NCBI GenBank assembly: GCA_000499405.2
Contig: HG738138.1
Coordinates: 12,897,208 to 12,961,207, forward strand
Direction: 5' to 3'
From: Onchocerca volvulus
Lineage: Eukaryota; Nematoda; Chromadorea; Rhabditida; Onchocercidae
DNA: 64,000 nt
A program made the position numbers and the translations under genes. The notes below the pieces were generated by a model that did no database searches, had not been told where the DNA came from, and worked only from the letters and a program-made list of their open reading frames with translations. Position 1 is the stretch's first letter. Every line of letters begins with the position of its first letter. Positions 51,434-64,000 of this stretch are shown one piece after another.

Positions 51434-53980
51434 CGAGTGATTCGGTAGATGATGATTGGAAGTCCTGTTTGGGAAATTTTGCATTGTTTAGAACTTTCAA
51501 TGGAAATTTGCAATCATTCTGGATTGTGTCACTACATGGTGACAAGCTGTTATTGAAAAATCGCACAGCTTTTGTGATCTTGGTCGTAACGCGATTCCCG
51601 TTTCATTTTCTTTACACTTCCAATGATTTAAAAATCTTTAACAAATTAGTTAATTGATCCTTAAAGCATTTTTACGAAATTCAAATCTAAACTGATCACG
51701 TAATATTTAATGTCGTAATATTGTTCAAGCGCTACTTCATAAAGTATGATCTGTTTCTTTCTTTCTCTTTGTTATAGATAAGTTTTTGTTTCTGTATGCT
51801 TGAAGAATATTTTCCGAAATACAAAAAGTCAAGTGGACTATAGTTGAATTGAATCATTTTTTTAATTAACACAAAAACGTTCATTAAAATAATATAATTA
51901 ACTCTTTCACATCTTGAAAAGTATTTAAATAAAAGCAGATGATGAGAAAAATGTATATTTTGGTAAGCCCAAGTAAATATTAATAATCTCTTAAAATACC
52001 AATATCATTTTGTTTAAGATCTTGTCTTGAAAATCAAAAAGCTTAGATGAGATATTACGGCAATAATTAAATTGTGGAAAGGAGGAACGATGATAAGGAG
52101 AAGTGAGAAATAGGAAATATAAGCATTCCGGTTTGAATTTGTGCCCTCATTAAGTAATGCAGTAGCCTTAAGAACAAAAAAAAAGAAAATAAAACCGAAA
52201 ACAGAACAAAGATTAAAATTATCAACATTCATCTTTTAAATAGTTGCTTAAATATGGCGACAAAATAATAATGTAACCGAAACTTTCCTTTCTTATTTTT
52301 CCTCAGACAATTAATTACAATGGCTGAAAAATTTTTCAATTTCAATATAAACTGCAAGTATATTGATCAGACAATGACGGGATCCTTGAATATGTTTGTC
52401 TTCAAGATTGAACATTCTGCCGTTGTGCTGAATTTAATGCAATAAACTAATCATCAAACTATCTTATCTATAAGGAGGCCTAAGCATTTTCATCATTATC
52501 TCCAAAAGCAAAGATGTGACATTCTTGAAATTACTTTTTCGAATTCTTATATTTTTACCAAGATTCTGGGCAAAAGGGAAATTTTTTTAGAGCTATCGTG
52601 TTTTTAATTTTTTGCTTGGAATTGTATTTAGAAAACTACTCAAAATTCAATTCCAGAAATATATTAAAATTTCCATTCCAAAAATACTTGAAACTAATTT
52701 CTACCCGAAGTGGTGCTCATAAGGGCCTTGAGTAGTCACAGAAAATACGAACAATGCTTGGATATGAATTGTCAATTCATGATTTTTTTGAAATTTTCAA
52801 AATCAAAGTCATGTTAATTGCAAGTCTTGATAATTTCAAGAAAAATTAATGCTGAAAATTAAGTCAGATAATTAGTTTGGAATTAAATGATCAAAAAATT
52901 TAAAGTGAAATAACCAATTTGGAATGAAATAATCAATTACTTTATAAAATTATAACATTTTATAATATTTTTGCGGAAATATCCTAATTTGTTAATTTTT
53001 TTTTCTTAATTTTATGTTTTCGCATATGAAAAGCAACAACGATAACATTCCTTACTTCTTTCAGGAAAAATGTGACAGATACATACTTCTTTTAAATTAA
53101 AATATACCCAGTTAAGACCGAAAAATCATGACAAAATTTTGGAACAAAAAATTTTCGAAAAACAAATTCCTTCAAAGGATTCCTTACTGAATTAGTAATC
53201 CATTTCGCGATGTCAATCTTTGCAGTATCTTTTGCATTAACCAAATTTCATATATTGGATATTTCTTTCAGGATTCAAACAAAAAAACCGGAATTTCAGA
53301 TTTTATTTGCAATAAGAAATGAACAATAAAACAGTTTCACGACTTATGAAATTAAGGCTCACATGAATAAACAGTTATGTAATGACTCCTCTTATTTTGA
53401 AACAAAATTAATAGTAATCATTTCTCTCTCACCTTCACTGGTCTCTTTTTCTTTCCTTGCGTGATCATTTCTTCCATCATCTTTCGTAGTTTTCATAATT
53501 AATGTTGAATTAATTTCTATCTGATGATAACTACGTTATGCCATATTTTCAGTCTCATTTTTACTGAAATTTGAAATCCATTCCTTATAAACATGCTTTT
53601 AATGTTGCTTAAATCGGGATCCAATCAAAGCAAATTCATATAGTCTTTAATTAATGAATGACATTATCAGTAAGGAAATGACACACTGTAACGAGTCTGT
53701 TCATTACACATAATTCATAGATTGTTGGGTTACATTCCACGAAAGTCTTTTAATCCTCACTGTTTACTACTAATTTCCCATTTCAAGCCAACATTCCCTC
53801 CTCACTGCGATCATACTTCTCTTACTGCATCTTTTGCTTTCGAAAATTGTTATCGAAGGTTCTTTCAGTCCCCAACATGACACTGCACGAGAAATATCTC
53901 AAGAAAATTCGTTAAATATGTTCCTTTTCTTTTTTTCTTTCTTTTATCTCATTTCATTACTTTTTTCTTCAATTTTTCCG
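51434..53980. other. Intergenic region, nothing supported
   Basis: AT-rich. A 76-codon frame at 51427-51657 begins in the hairpin arm and has fairly mixed composition but no motif or splice site support. A 72-codon minus frame at 52014-52232 is likewise unsupported. Confidence 0.45.
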
Positions 53981-56900
53981 ATGATAAATATTGATTTGAA
54001 GATGTATATTCTTGGTGATAAATCGGATTTCACGGATCAAATTATCACACTAATCGCTGATGCATCAATTGATGCCGAACAACACATTATCGGTTTGTTT
54101 CTTCTTTTTTTTTTTTCATCAATTGCATATTTTTTGAAATTATGTAAAAAAATAAGTAATGGAAATTTTCATTATATTTTCTAATACGTTGTAATTTTCT
54201 GAATATTTAATAAAGTAAACGAATAATTCAGAATGTTATAGTCTTAAATATTGCGCAGTGAGTTTATTTGCACAGATAAATTTGTGATGCAGATATTTAT
54301 AATGCAGAAAAAAAAGTTAGTGCCTAATCAATGCTGATAACGCTTCATTATCAGGATTTTTCTCTTTCGATTCTAAAGTTCCTGTTCATAAACTATCACT
54401 ATTTAAATCAGTCTCATTCCCAGATTTTTAATCTATTGCTAAAAATCATTTATAGATTTATCCATCAACGTTTCCGTCTAAAATAGTTGAAAGAAATTTC
54501 AAATTTTCTGAATATGAGGAATTACTAAGTAATAAAATTCTTTTAAGTTTATGATACTACCACTCTAAATTTGATGAAAGATCTATTCTCTTGAAAAACT
54601 CGGTCGTTTTTGTTAACAGATTTTCAGCGTTGACTGGAGAAGTGAAAGATAGTGGCAGAGTTAAAAATATTTAGAAATAAATTATCAGTAACTAAACACA
54701 TAAAATCTTTTGTCTTATATAAGTGAAGAAATATTTGAATTTCAAAATCTTAAAATCAATGATAATCCAGGTAATGCGAAGGAAATAATATCGAGAGAGC
54801 CGATCGTTTGTCTTTGCACGGCAGCTGACTGTGAAGCCATCAAATGTGTGATACCTTATTTAAATGTTAGTTTGAATTTTCGATAATCTGAAATAATTTA
54901 AGGTAGTCCTGCAAAAATATCCATTTTTCCTGTTATCTATCAGAAAATAATATTCCAAATTCAGACTTCTAATTTAAAATAACTTCTCATCTTGCGTAAC
55001 ATGATCAACATCTGATCTCCTTTAATCATTGAAAAGTTTTGAAATAAAAAAAAAAAGAAGTAAATGCTTTATGTCATCATCTCGTGAGCAACGTTAGCTC
55101 ATTTAAAATAAATGTTTTAAATACGATATTTAGCGGGAAATGTAACATATAATAAAAGGTTTAGAGAAAATTAATGGAGAATTCATTTTCAGTATACTGT
55201 TTTTATTTTCAAGGAACGAATAACAATTTTATTTGTTCCTTTTGAATGATGAAATAAGATAGCCAATACCGATACGATTGGCAGTTTGCTTGCTTTGAAA
55301 CTCATTAAACAATTTATTGGAATTGTTTAATAAAAAGTGATCTAAAAAAGTGAAGAATTTGAATTTGTCTTTCATTAGTATTTCAATAATTCATTCAATC
55401 TTTATTTGAAATATTTGGTTGACTAATCATTCATTAAAAGGATACTGAATCTATTTGTCTTTTTTTGTTTTTTTCGACTTGATATAGTGGAAGAACCACA
55501 TTCTCTACTTTAGAGTTTTTTAAAGCTGCGAAAAATCGGAAGGAAATGAAAGCATCCGTTAAAGCAAATGCTTTTTTGCGTCAAAAATGCATATTTTTTT
55601 TTTTCAGTAGAAATTTAACTCTTAAACTGCAAGATTTTGCTAAATTATTAGGTCAAGCAATCTTTTCCGCTAATTTTTTTCTCGGATTTTGTATTTATGC
55701 TCAGAACATCAAGAAGAATCTGCCGTCCCGGGACATCTTGTTTAGTATTTTAATCATATTTACAAAATCTAGAAATATTATCTCGGAAAGGGGATTATTC
55801 GAATTTATAATAGGCTAACCAGAGTTGAAAAGGAAAGATTTAAAGACTGCCATCAGTCTAGTCCAGTCCATCATGCAATAGTGTGAGGATTAGAAAACAG
55901 ATCGTACTCGATCATACGCTGTTCTATAAGACGAAGAAATATATAATGTTCTGATTTCATGTGCTAATTAATAGGAGCAACCATAGCAACTTTCCATAAA
56001 AATTTTATGTTTTATGTCAGCACTTTTGTTGTTTTAGAATAAGATGTATATAAATGTAAGTCAGTGAATAAATTAAAAGTAGACGTGCTTGAATTAATAT
56101 TTTACTGGCACATTATAATAATTTATGACAATCTATCTATCTAATTTTTTCAATAATGCTTCGAATTTTTGGCCTTTCCCTATATCAAATTCATGACCAT
56201 TTATTTAATTTCACGATAAAATTTTGCAAAAACGGGTCACTCTTAACACTTGAGCAAAGATCCTAATAAAGACTTTTATATTGGATTTACTTTCATAGAA
56301 TCATTGATTGAATTATTTTTGAAGTCTTTTTTCAATTCAAATTCATTCCACATACTTCGTCAAACATTCTTTGGAGCTATAAATACAGGAAAGAAAGCTC
56401 TTCAATTTGAGTAGACAGTGAAATTCAGTCTTTCGAATGGTGTAAATAGAGCAATAATTATTATTTGTGCTTAGTCTGATAGTTTTTCGCTAAATACAAT
56501 TACTTCTAATGAATTTATTCTTTGACAGAAGCAGAAAAGTCTTTGAAACTGCAATTGAGCTGAATGAGGAAATTCCTTCTTTCACTGTTCCCATAGTAAT
56601 TTAGTTACTCTCTTCCTATGAAAAAGAAAAAAAGCTAGAGACAAAAGAGCATTTAAATAATTACTGCAGGAATAACTGCTGAAAATATTGACTTATAAAA
56701 TTGCACAAAATTTTAATATTGGATTGAAAATAATCCCGCATTATTTTCCAGGAAAAATTTCCAATTATTTTCATTAAACAACAGTGGAGCAATGAAGAAT
56801 TGGAACTTGTAGAATCAACCATCCAGGAATCATTATCCACCAGGAAACAGTTATGGCTCGATGAAATTAAGAAATTAAGGTTTCCGGATTAGTTTACTTT

Positions 56901-59382
56901 TTTGAATAATTGATAATCCTTTGAAGATTGCAAAATTAAAGCAATTCTTTTGAATTTTTCCAAATACCTCATCGTTGAAATTGTTTTCTTCAGCTCATTG
57001 CAAGGCAGAAAGGCTCAAAAAGAACGTGTAGAAAAACTGAATCACTGGATCGATAATACTTCTGTACAATATTGTTGCTTATCATCTTCTCAGATTGATT
57101 TTAAGGTAATTTCATTACGGAATGATACTTCCGTTTTCGACTTGCGACATGTTATTTTATACTTAATCACGAACGTTATTAATTGACTTCAGGAGCCCAA
57201 GCTAAGTTTAATCTTCTTCCTAACATGAATTTGAATGATTTAACCATCTTTCCCAGTTCTGTTAATACCTATATATGTTTACCACTTTTTTAAGTCATTT
57301 GTTCCCGAAATTTACCTTCTCATCAAGTTTTTGGGAATTTTTACAGGGCACTTTTTTGCATCATAGTTTTGATCAGAAAAACCTAATCTCTTTTTTATGA
57401 ATAATTTTTCCTGGTTTCAGAATAACTTAATAAAAGTCTTGCGGAGGAAAGCACCCATCGAATGCATCTATCATCTGATAACGACAGTTTCCCAAAGACC
57501 GCCGGTAATCAGCTAAAAAAGAAGTCCAAACAATCCCAATACTCTAATTTTTTTTTTCTTTTTTGCAAGATTTTTCTTATCAAATCACATACTAATCGCT
57601 TTTGATGTGAAACTTAATATAAATAGTATAAGAATATGCTTTTATTCACTCAAAAATTCCGTCATCATTGAAAACCTCCACTTCCACTAAGCTAACTTTT
57701 GAAAATTAAATATTGAGGAATTTTTCAAAATGAGATGCCACTTCCAGTCATTACATTGGACATCACTACCACAAACGGATGAAGCTCAAATAACGTTTAA
57801 AATAGCATTTCCTCAAAGTTGCTTCACGAGAAGTGAATTATTTGAATTGGTAAAAAGGATCAGTAATGTTTACAGATGGCAATACCAATACGAGTGGAGT
57901 CATGGAGTGCTTTTTAGAATCGAAGCAGTTTGTTTTCAAGTTCAAAATTTTTTTGTGAAATGAAATGCTTTCAACAAATAGAAGATTAATAACAACCTTC
58001 ATGACTGCCAATTCAGGAAACTCTATAACTCTCGTTAGAATTCTACATAGGAATTTACTTTTCTATCATCAATTTTTTTTAAAGAGAGTATTGTTCTGGC
58101 TACTTTACCTTATGAAATTATTGACAGAAATAAACACCGCTTCAGGCCAAGATTGCAGTCATAAAACATGATCCAGAGACACTGGAGATGTCAGGTAGGA
58201 TCGATAACGCCATTATGGATGATAATTCTGATACGGTGCCGATGAAATCCGTGTGGCCTTATTTATCCATTACTTTAACTGTCGCCGTGGAATATCTCGA
58301 CGAACTTTCGTCACAGTACATAGTAAATAACATTGTATTCCTCACAATTTACCAAGATATAAATTTAAAATTCAACCACAAATTTACATTACTCAAAAAA
58401 TAAATCATCAAATAATAGAGACCGAACTTGAGATTACAAAAGTGACTGACTATCAGAGTTGAGAAAAGGAGCACGATTTGACGAAGTTCTGAATCTTCTG
58501 AAGTCTTAAAATTCGTTTCTGATACCACCACTGATACTTTTGAAAGTGCAAATTTTTTTTTCCTAGATTCGAATTATTCCATTTGGTAACATCTTTTACG
58601 AAGAAAGCAACGCTCTTCCTCGAGCATTTGATTTGACCCAGTTGCTGATCTCGAATGATCTTTTGGAACGAGTTGCCTATCGAGATAATGGGATTCTCTA
58701 TCATTTGAATCTGACACAACTATTTCCAGGCCAGTTTTTTTAAACTCTTTATTACACTCTTGCATCAGATTTATCTGAGCAATTGTGTTGGATGAAATCC
58801 CATAGTACTAAAGACGAATCTTCTGCCTTGTTCCCTCTTTCCCGCTAGATACACCGTTTAACATTAAAAACACTGGCAATTTTGTATAAATTTTAAAAAT
58901 GAATGTATAAAATCAAATTTCAGAACTGAAACCAAAAACAATTGGCGAAATCGGTGAAATGAAAGCCAAAAGAAATAATAGCACAGTGAAAGAGGAAAAT
59001 AATTCGAGAAATGAAAATGTGTACTTACGTTTGCCCGAACGCGTTCATTCTAACAGTTGCGGTCGACGGGTATCGTTTGGTACCGTAAAGTGCATCCCAC
59101 AACCATCACAAAAGGTACCACGTAATGATCATTTTACACTATTCAATCTTTTCAATGTTTAAGCCAGATTACATATTGATCGTGTCCAACTTCAGCTACA
59201 ACTGATTGATAATTCGGAATAATAATGAGTAATTTCGAAAATGCAATTTTTAGATCGAGCTAGATGTCGAATTAGATAATGTGCCAAATGAAAAACCTAC
59301 GGAGACACAATATGAAATAATGCTTGACAATTATGTGGACCTAATATTGGACGAAACGATGCGAGAAATCAGAATTTCATGA
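53981..59382 (+). CDS. Unrecognised multi-exon protein (~452 aa)
   Basis: Proposed exons 53981-54092, 54628-54651, 54729-54865, 56752-56879, 56994-57105, 57421-57504, 57748-57849, 58146-58322, 58567-58729, 58924-59114 and 59254-59382 (TGA) keep one frame, 452 residues. AATAAA is at 59409. Start MINIDLKMYILGDKSDF. Segments: EPIVCLCTAADCEAIKCVIP, then a charged, probably helical part (SNEELELVESTIQESLSTRK, RKAQKERVEKLNHW), then a strand-rich part (SVWPYLSITLTVAVEYLDEL, IRIIPFGNIFYEES), then a Lys/Asn/Ser-rich linker with CGRRVSFGTVK and an acidic C-terminus (YVDLILDETMREIRIS). No signal peptide or membrane helix. The exon at 58567 joins the next only with a GC donor (CAG/GCCAGT). The 24-bp exon 2 and the start of exon 3 are the weakest calls; extra exons may lie in the 1.9-kb intron after 54865. 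I do not recognise the family. Confidence 0.65.
55488..55670 (+). other. Possible extra exons in the 1.9-kb intron
   Basis: After GACTTGATATAG a frame reads FSTLEFFKAAKNRKEMKASV and on through KANAFLRQK, then a T-run with CAG at about 55595-55607 and RNLTLKLQDFAKLL up to a GTCAAG donor near 55653. Composition is coding-like, but the phases do not fit the neighbouring exons at 54865 (phase 0) and 56752 (phase 0) without further pieces. They may be alternative exons or chance. Confidence 0.3.
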
Positions 59383-59408
59383 TCGACAAGTGATTTGCTT
59401 TTGGGATC

Positions 59409-59414
59409 AATAAA
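59409..59414 (+). terminator. Poly(A) signal of the 53981 gene
   Basis: AATAAA 27 bases after the TGA at 59380-59382. Confidence 0.7.
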
Positions 59415-60185
59415 TATCATTATATTCATTCTTACAGCCTTGAAATATTTATAAAGTTATATTATCAAATTAGCAACTGATAAATGATAATGAACAACGT
59501 GATATGTCTTTTTTCTTGAGTGAAAGTTAAATCCAGTGGATGACAAGTTGAAGACAAATGATAATGACAAGTGTGCTAATCAGTAATTAATATCGCCGAA
59601 ATTTGCAAAATAAGATTTAGTTAGAGGCTGAAATAATTCCACAAGAACAACGGTATGTTATAAATTGATATGATGACAATAAAGGTAAGATGTGAATGTT
59701 TAGGGTAGAGCAGAGGATGCGAAAGATCCGAAATGGTATTTTCAGACAGATTGAAAATAATAATGAAATAACATGTAAGCATGTAATGTTACCGGTACCA
59801 GTGATTGAGAGTGTTCATTAGTCGTACAATAAGATTAGAGAAAGTGGTGTCAGTGATTATTTGGAATGGGTTGGTGTTCGGAACGCGATTAGCTACATGG
59901 ATGTGTCCAGAATTCGGGAAGATCACAGTGATTTTCCGGAAAGAAGAAGGGAAGGGAGAGGAGGTTCTAATTCCTGGAACGCTCCGTTCTTCATCTTTCG
60001 TTATTTTTGTGCCATAATTTTAAGAGTTATTGGTACTTGTAACGAAATTGACATTTTCAAAAAACAAGTATTCATTGGTGTGGTTTTTGTATATTGCAAA
60101 AACTGTTTTGTCTGAGTCCGAAATCTCATCAAGATTATCAGCTTTTGAGAATCACACAAAGCGGCATCACATTTGGAAGGAAATA
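59415..60185. other. Short intergenic gap before the TMEM135 gene
   Basis: About 770 bp. Overlapping frames at 59805-60115 have no motif. The frame upstream of the TMEM135 ATG (60030-60185) is open but is not similar to the family N-terminus and is read as 5' UTR. Confidence 0.5.
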
Positions 60186-63100
60186 ATGGGCGTGTTAAGC
60201 AAATTTCTAGTTGATATACTTGGATTAAGAGTCAACAAAGCGACATGCTATGAGATGATGCATACATGGAATCCGAATTGTTACGGTGCCATCGTCGATT
60301 CATTGTGGGATGGATGGTTGTTCTCGTTGAAGACCTATATCATCTTTTATGGTGTAGGTTGAAGGACTTTAATAAATAAATTGTAATCTTAAGTAGATTC
60401 TAGATAGATTAAATGTTATTATAACAAAATGTTATACGGCTGTTACAATATCCGTCTCCTACAAAAGTGAAGTGTAACACTTTACCGTATCGTTTCTTTA
60501 CGTAATACTATTTTGTTTTTGTCTTTTTTTTAAGTGACTTCATTTAAGCATTATGCCACAGCTTAACATGCATATATAGAGCTCTTTTTTTTTTTCGTAT
60601 TATATTCACAAGAAAGGACCAAGAGCTTGGGAAAAATCGAATTTTTGCAAAGCAAGTAAATAATAAATTTTTAATTGTTGTTTTAGATTTAATTTTTTTC
60701 CAGTGTAATTATTTTCAGTTGACTAGCATCTTTTCGGCAAAGAATATACGACAAGTTCATTGGCGTAAAATTTTAATTGATTCAATTCGATCTTCTTTTT
60801 TCTTAACGGCCAATTTAATTATTTTCCTTTGGCTGTCGTGTCAGTTGAGGTTCGTCGGAAGTTACATTTCGTTACAATTTTTATTTTAAAGCTTATTATT
60901 ATTGTCGTCGTTGCTGAATAGACACATAATTATAGGAAAATGTTGGGATTCTTCACCGTTCCTACACTTGGCTTAATGAATGGGATAATTTCTGCATTAC
61001 TTGCGATTCTGATCGAGAATCGAAGGAGGAGGCCATTGCTAGCTTTATATCTAACGAACTTGGTCTGCTAAAATTTCAGTATAGTGTTGCTTTGATTTTT
61101 CCTTTTTAGAAAGAGTTTATAAAATAGGTTGGGTTGTCACAGGTCCATCCTCCACACCATGTTGAGTAAATTTTATGTTAAATTCATGTATATTATTATG
61201 GATACGAAATTTGAGAGATAGATGTTTCTGGATGAAGAATGATTTTTGGAAAACAAAGATTGGAAACTAATTTAGATTAAGTGTCCGAATATTTTACATT
61301 TCTGCCATATATTATCACTTATAATTCGTGGTATATATTCCTCCACTCAGACATCCCAAGTCTCGATAATTTTGTACCTCCAGTATTTGTATTCAATTTT
61401 TCAACACATATAATTGCGTAAAATTTAAATAATGAGGAATGCAATGATGTTGATGATTTTGGAATTCTTCTTTGTTGAATTATTACAGATTTGTCCTCTT
61501 ATTTTGTCTTTTTTTACAGGCTTTAATGGAGATACATTAATCTTACAGGCATCAGAAACAGCTTATCATCAGCTAGTCAATCATGGTTATTTGAAGTATA
61601 TACCGAATGGTGTGGTGATCATATTCGGATTTGGACTTGCAGGATTACTTCATTTATATTATAAGGATAAACTTCACACCAGTTTAAGGAAATCTATCGA
61701 GTATGTTTTATTCGTTCAGTGGACATTTCACATTTCAGTCTTAAATGTTGTGGTAGCTGAGCCAATGCATGGTGTATTGCGAGATGTTTGTTGCAATATT
61801 GCAACAGTGATATCTCAGGTTCGATCTCCTTCCGTGTTCAGCTAGCTGGTTGTTCCTTCAATTCTAATTAAACCATTCAGTTGCCCAGACAGACAGCGAA
61901 GTTTGCAAATAAAATGAAAACTTCTGCTCATGATCTGGGCAAAATCATTGTGAGATAAATTCCTTGATGTGGAATGACTTGTGTTCCATGTTATCCCATC
62001 ATCTACTCTACATTTAATAAAAGGTGTTTTATGAAGAAACATATAATTTGCGTTATATTCACGATAATATTTGATATATTGAAAAAGAAAATAGGGAAGG
62101 AATGGAGGAGAACCATTCCTTAATTCACAATAGTTTTTTCTTTTTTTTTTTTTTTTTTTTATTTAACCGGATGATTTTTAGATTCTGTACCGACGTTTGG
62201 AAATTTCCCGGATTCTCCTAAAATTACGACTGTACTGATCGAAATTTATTCCTTTTTTGCATTTGCAAGGAAATTGAGAATAATTTCTCTAGAAGTCGGA
62301 TGTCATTTATTTGGCTTTCCTTTTTGTAGATATGTTTTATTGATGGATGAAACGAAAGAATTATTTCCTCATCAAATGATACAGAGGTTATATTCTCCAA
62401 TTGGAACTGCTCTACTAATGCTACGACAAAGGTTTCCAAAGCATCCATTGTGTCGACATCAATATTCATGCATTAGCAGATTTATTGAGGCAAATAGTTC
62501 TTTCTAAATACTATTCCTTTCAAAATAACCATTCTTTCCACGTATATGTGCATTTTGCTTTTGGATATGTGCATATTGATCTTAAGATTTTTGTACATAA
62601 AGAAGAAGAATTAAAAAATGCATCACTTATGAATGAAAGATTAAGATTTGGAAATCTCATTGCCCAATTTCTGATTCAAGAATTAAGAATTGATGAGATA
62701 TTTTAATAGAGGCAAATCAGTCACCTAATGCGAGATGTTTCATTAGCTATCATATCAGTAGTGTATGATTGTTAATGCAACTTTTCCGGCCAACAGATTT
62801 TCCCAGGTTTTGGTGCTAAAATTAGATCTGCAATTTATAAAGTAGTACTTCTCATTCATTCTCATTGACAATGTGCTATTCATTTCCAGGTGTTTTTCAA
62901 TAATTTTTCTCAAGCCCTAATCTGGAGTGTTGGTATGGTGATTTTGCAAATTGGAAAAGCAATTATACGCCAGCCTGCTGCGTCTATTAGGCGTATTCTG
63001 AGATTTCGAACTATGCGCTTACCACTGTTTTATGGATTTTTGGCTTTATTGTTTCAGGTGTTAAACATTTTCACTTTATTTTCGTTTTCTTTTTTGGTCA

Positions 63101-63898
63101 AGTTTAATTTGTTTCATTTTTCTTCAGTGTATGAATTTTATGTTCTTTTTCAGTCGATTTTTTCATGTTTAAATGTCCTTGTTCCAGACAATGGGACTTG
63201 GGTACTCTGAGTAAGAAATCATCCTTTAGTAAAACTTAAAGCAGGACTTGGAAGTTTTTATTAATCCGAAAAGACACTATCGCCGCATATCAAAGCCAGT
63301 TGGCATTGGCTGACCGTTGTTCGGTTCCACAAGTTACTGAGTGATCCTGACGTTATCTATTTTATTTGTAAAGATTTTTCCGCTGAGAGTATATATTCTG
63401 AGAATATATATTTCGAGAATATGTATTCGTTGAGAGTATTTGGAAGAAAAATCAGTTTTTTAATAAAAAAGGGCTTTCCGTTAACCTCACTTCAGGTTTC
63501 ACGATGCGGCTACAGTTGGTGTACGAATGATATTTCACCGTTATCGTTTTGTGGTGCAGTGGCAGCTTTATCATTATTTTTCTATCCTAATATCTCAATT
63601 GCTATGTATGTCTTTTGGAAATTTATAGAGGTTGGTTTCTTTCTTTTTTTTTTTTTTTTTTTTTTTTTCAATTTTCACTGTTAAAAAAAGTTACAATTAA
63701 TATGGTGAGAGAACAAAGCTGATTCTTTCAAATACTTCAGGGCTTCTTCTTTTCATATTACAAAAACTTGATGATACCTTATGGGGATATAATGCTCTAT
63801 GCGCTTTCGACGGGTTATGTTGCATGGAATGCAGTAATCGAACCTCAAACACTCAGGGAAGGCTACTGGAAATTTCTTGTTGGACTTACAGGAAATAA
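60186..63898 (+). CDS. tmem-135: TMEM135 homologue, multi-pass membrane protein (3' truncated by window)
   Basis: A multi-pass membrane protein of the TMEM135/PMP52 family. Known members sit on mitochondria, peroxisomes and lipid droplets and affect mitochondrial dynamics and fat storage. Exons 60186-60353, 60719-60849, 60936-61062, 61549-61700, 62330-62489, 62890-63057, 63154-63201, 63496-63630 and 63741-63898 all keep phase; 415 codons are present, and a GTTAG donor follows, so the end lies beyond the window. The start gives MGVLSKFLVDIL, then the family Cys-rich motif CYEMMHTWNPNCYGAIVDSL. Other family features: AILIENRRRRPLLALYLTNL, RFPKHPLCRHQYSCISRF, then AVAALSLFFYPNISIAMYVF near the C-terminus. 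At least five hydrophobic helices are visible. The intron after 62489 starts with GC (GAG/GCAAAT). An open 61432 frame upstream of exon 4 is intronic. Confidence 0.85.
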
Positions 63899-64000
63899 GT
63901 TAGTCAATTTCTTTATATCACTGTTTTAACATGGATTCACCTTTTTAATTGTGATTTTGGTTATCTCCAAAAGAAATTAAGTGTAGTTATGAAAAAAGAT
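63899..64000 (+). other. Start of the next TMEM135 intron, cut by the window edge
   Basis: Begins GTTAGTCAATTTC and is AT-rich to the edge; the remaining C-terminal exon(s) are outside. Confidence 0.6.

Noticed and set aside
53834..53980. Upstream extension of the 53981 exon
   Set aside because: The extension is a Phe/Leu/Ser run encoded by a T-rich tract, typical of intron or UTR rather than a true N-terminus.
55546..55818. Continuous 90-codon ORF as a stand-alone gene
   Set aside because: It contains a T-tract-encoded Phe run with an internal acceptor; better read as possible exons plus intron.

Overview
This is eukaryotic, intron-rich, AT-rich DNA that best fits a nematode, probably a filarial or other spirurid worm. 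The evidence is the many short GT-AG introns with T-rich tracts before AG, the strongly T/A-biased intergenic DNA with long homopolymers, and a CDK with the proline/asparagine-rich N-terminal extension seen in nematode CDK-1 proteins. The species assignment is inference. Every gene I can model lies on the + strand. I saw no tRNA, rRNA, CRISPR array or intact transposon. Exons were joined by eye from splice sites and reading phase; totals divisible by three were used as a check.

Left part (1-15 kb). Two small terminal-exon candidates (269-328 and 3606-3871) may be ends of genes lying upstream. They flank a 117-bp tandem duplication and a degenerate ~45-50 bp minisatellite (2.33-3.08 kb). A patch at 5.37-6.07 kb looks like a decayed gene. 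Two tandemly duplicated, divergent CDK1-like kinases follow (6543-8340 and 11500-13323). They have the same intron positions and unusual residues at the inhibitory phosphorylation sites.

Middle (15-48.5 kb). A very large single-pass cadherin gene runs from a signal-peptide exon at 15007 to a short cytoplasmic tail ending at 48457. It has about 46 exons and roughly 2,450 residues, with a Ser/Thr/Asn-rich stalk and several cadherin repeats. One 16.3-kb intron (28784-45095) carries a separate three-exon gene on the same strand (40238-42683, 517 aa, not recognised).

Right part (48.5-64 kb). About 5.5 kb without a convincing gene contains a GT/ATGTGT microsatellite and a 30-bp-arm hairpin. Next come an unrecognised 11-exon gene (53981-59382, ~452 aa) and a TMEM135 homologue (60186 onward) that runs off the right edge.

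Notable points: GC-AG introns in at least four places; a cadherin donor reading ATAAGT; two cadherin exon joins with inconsistent phase; a stop codon lying inside the last cadherin splice donor; the nested gene; and the altered Thr14/Tyr15 pair in both CDK paralogues.
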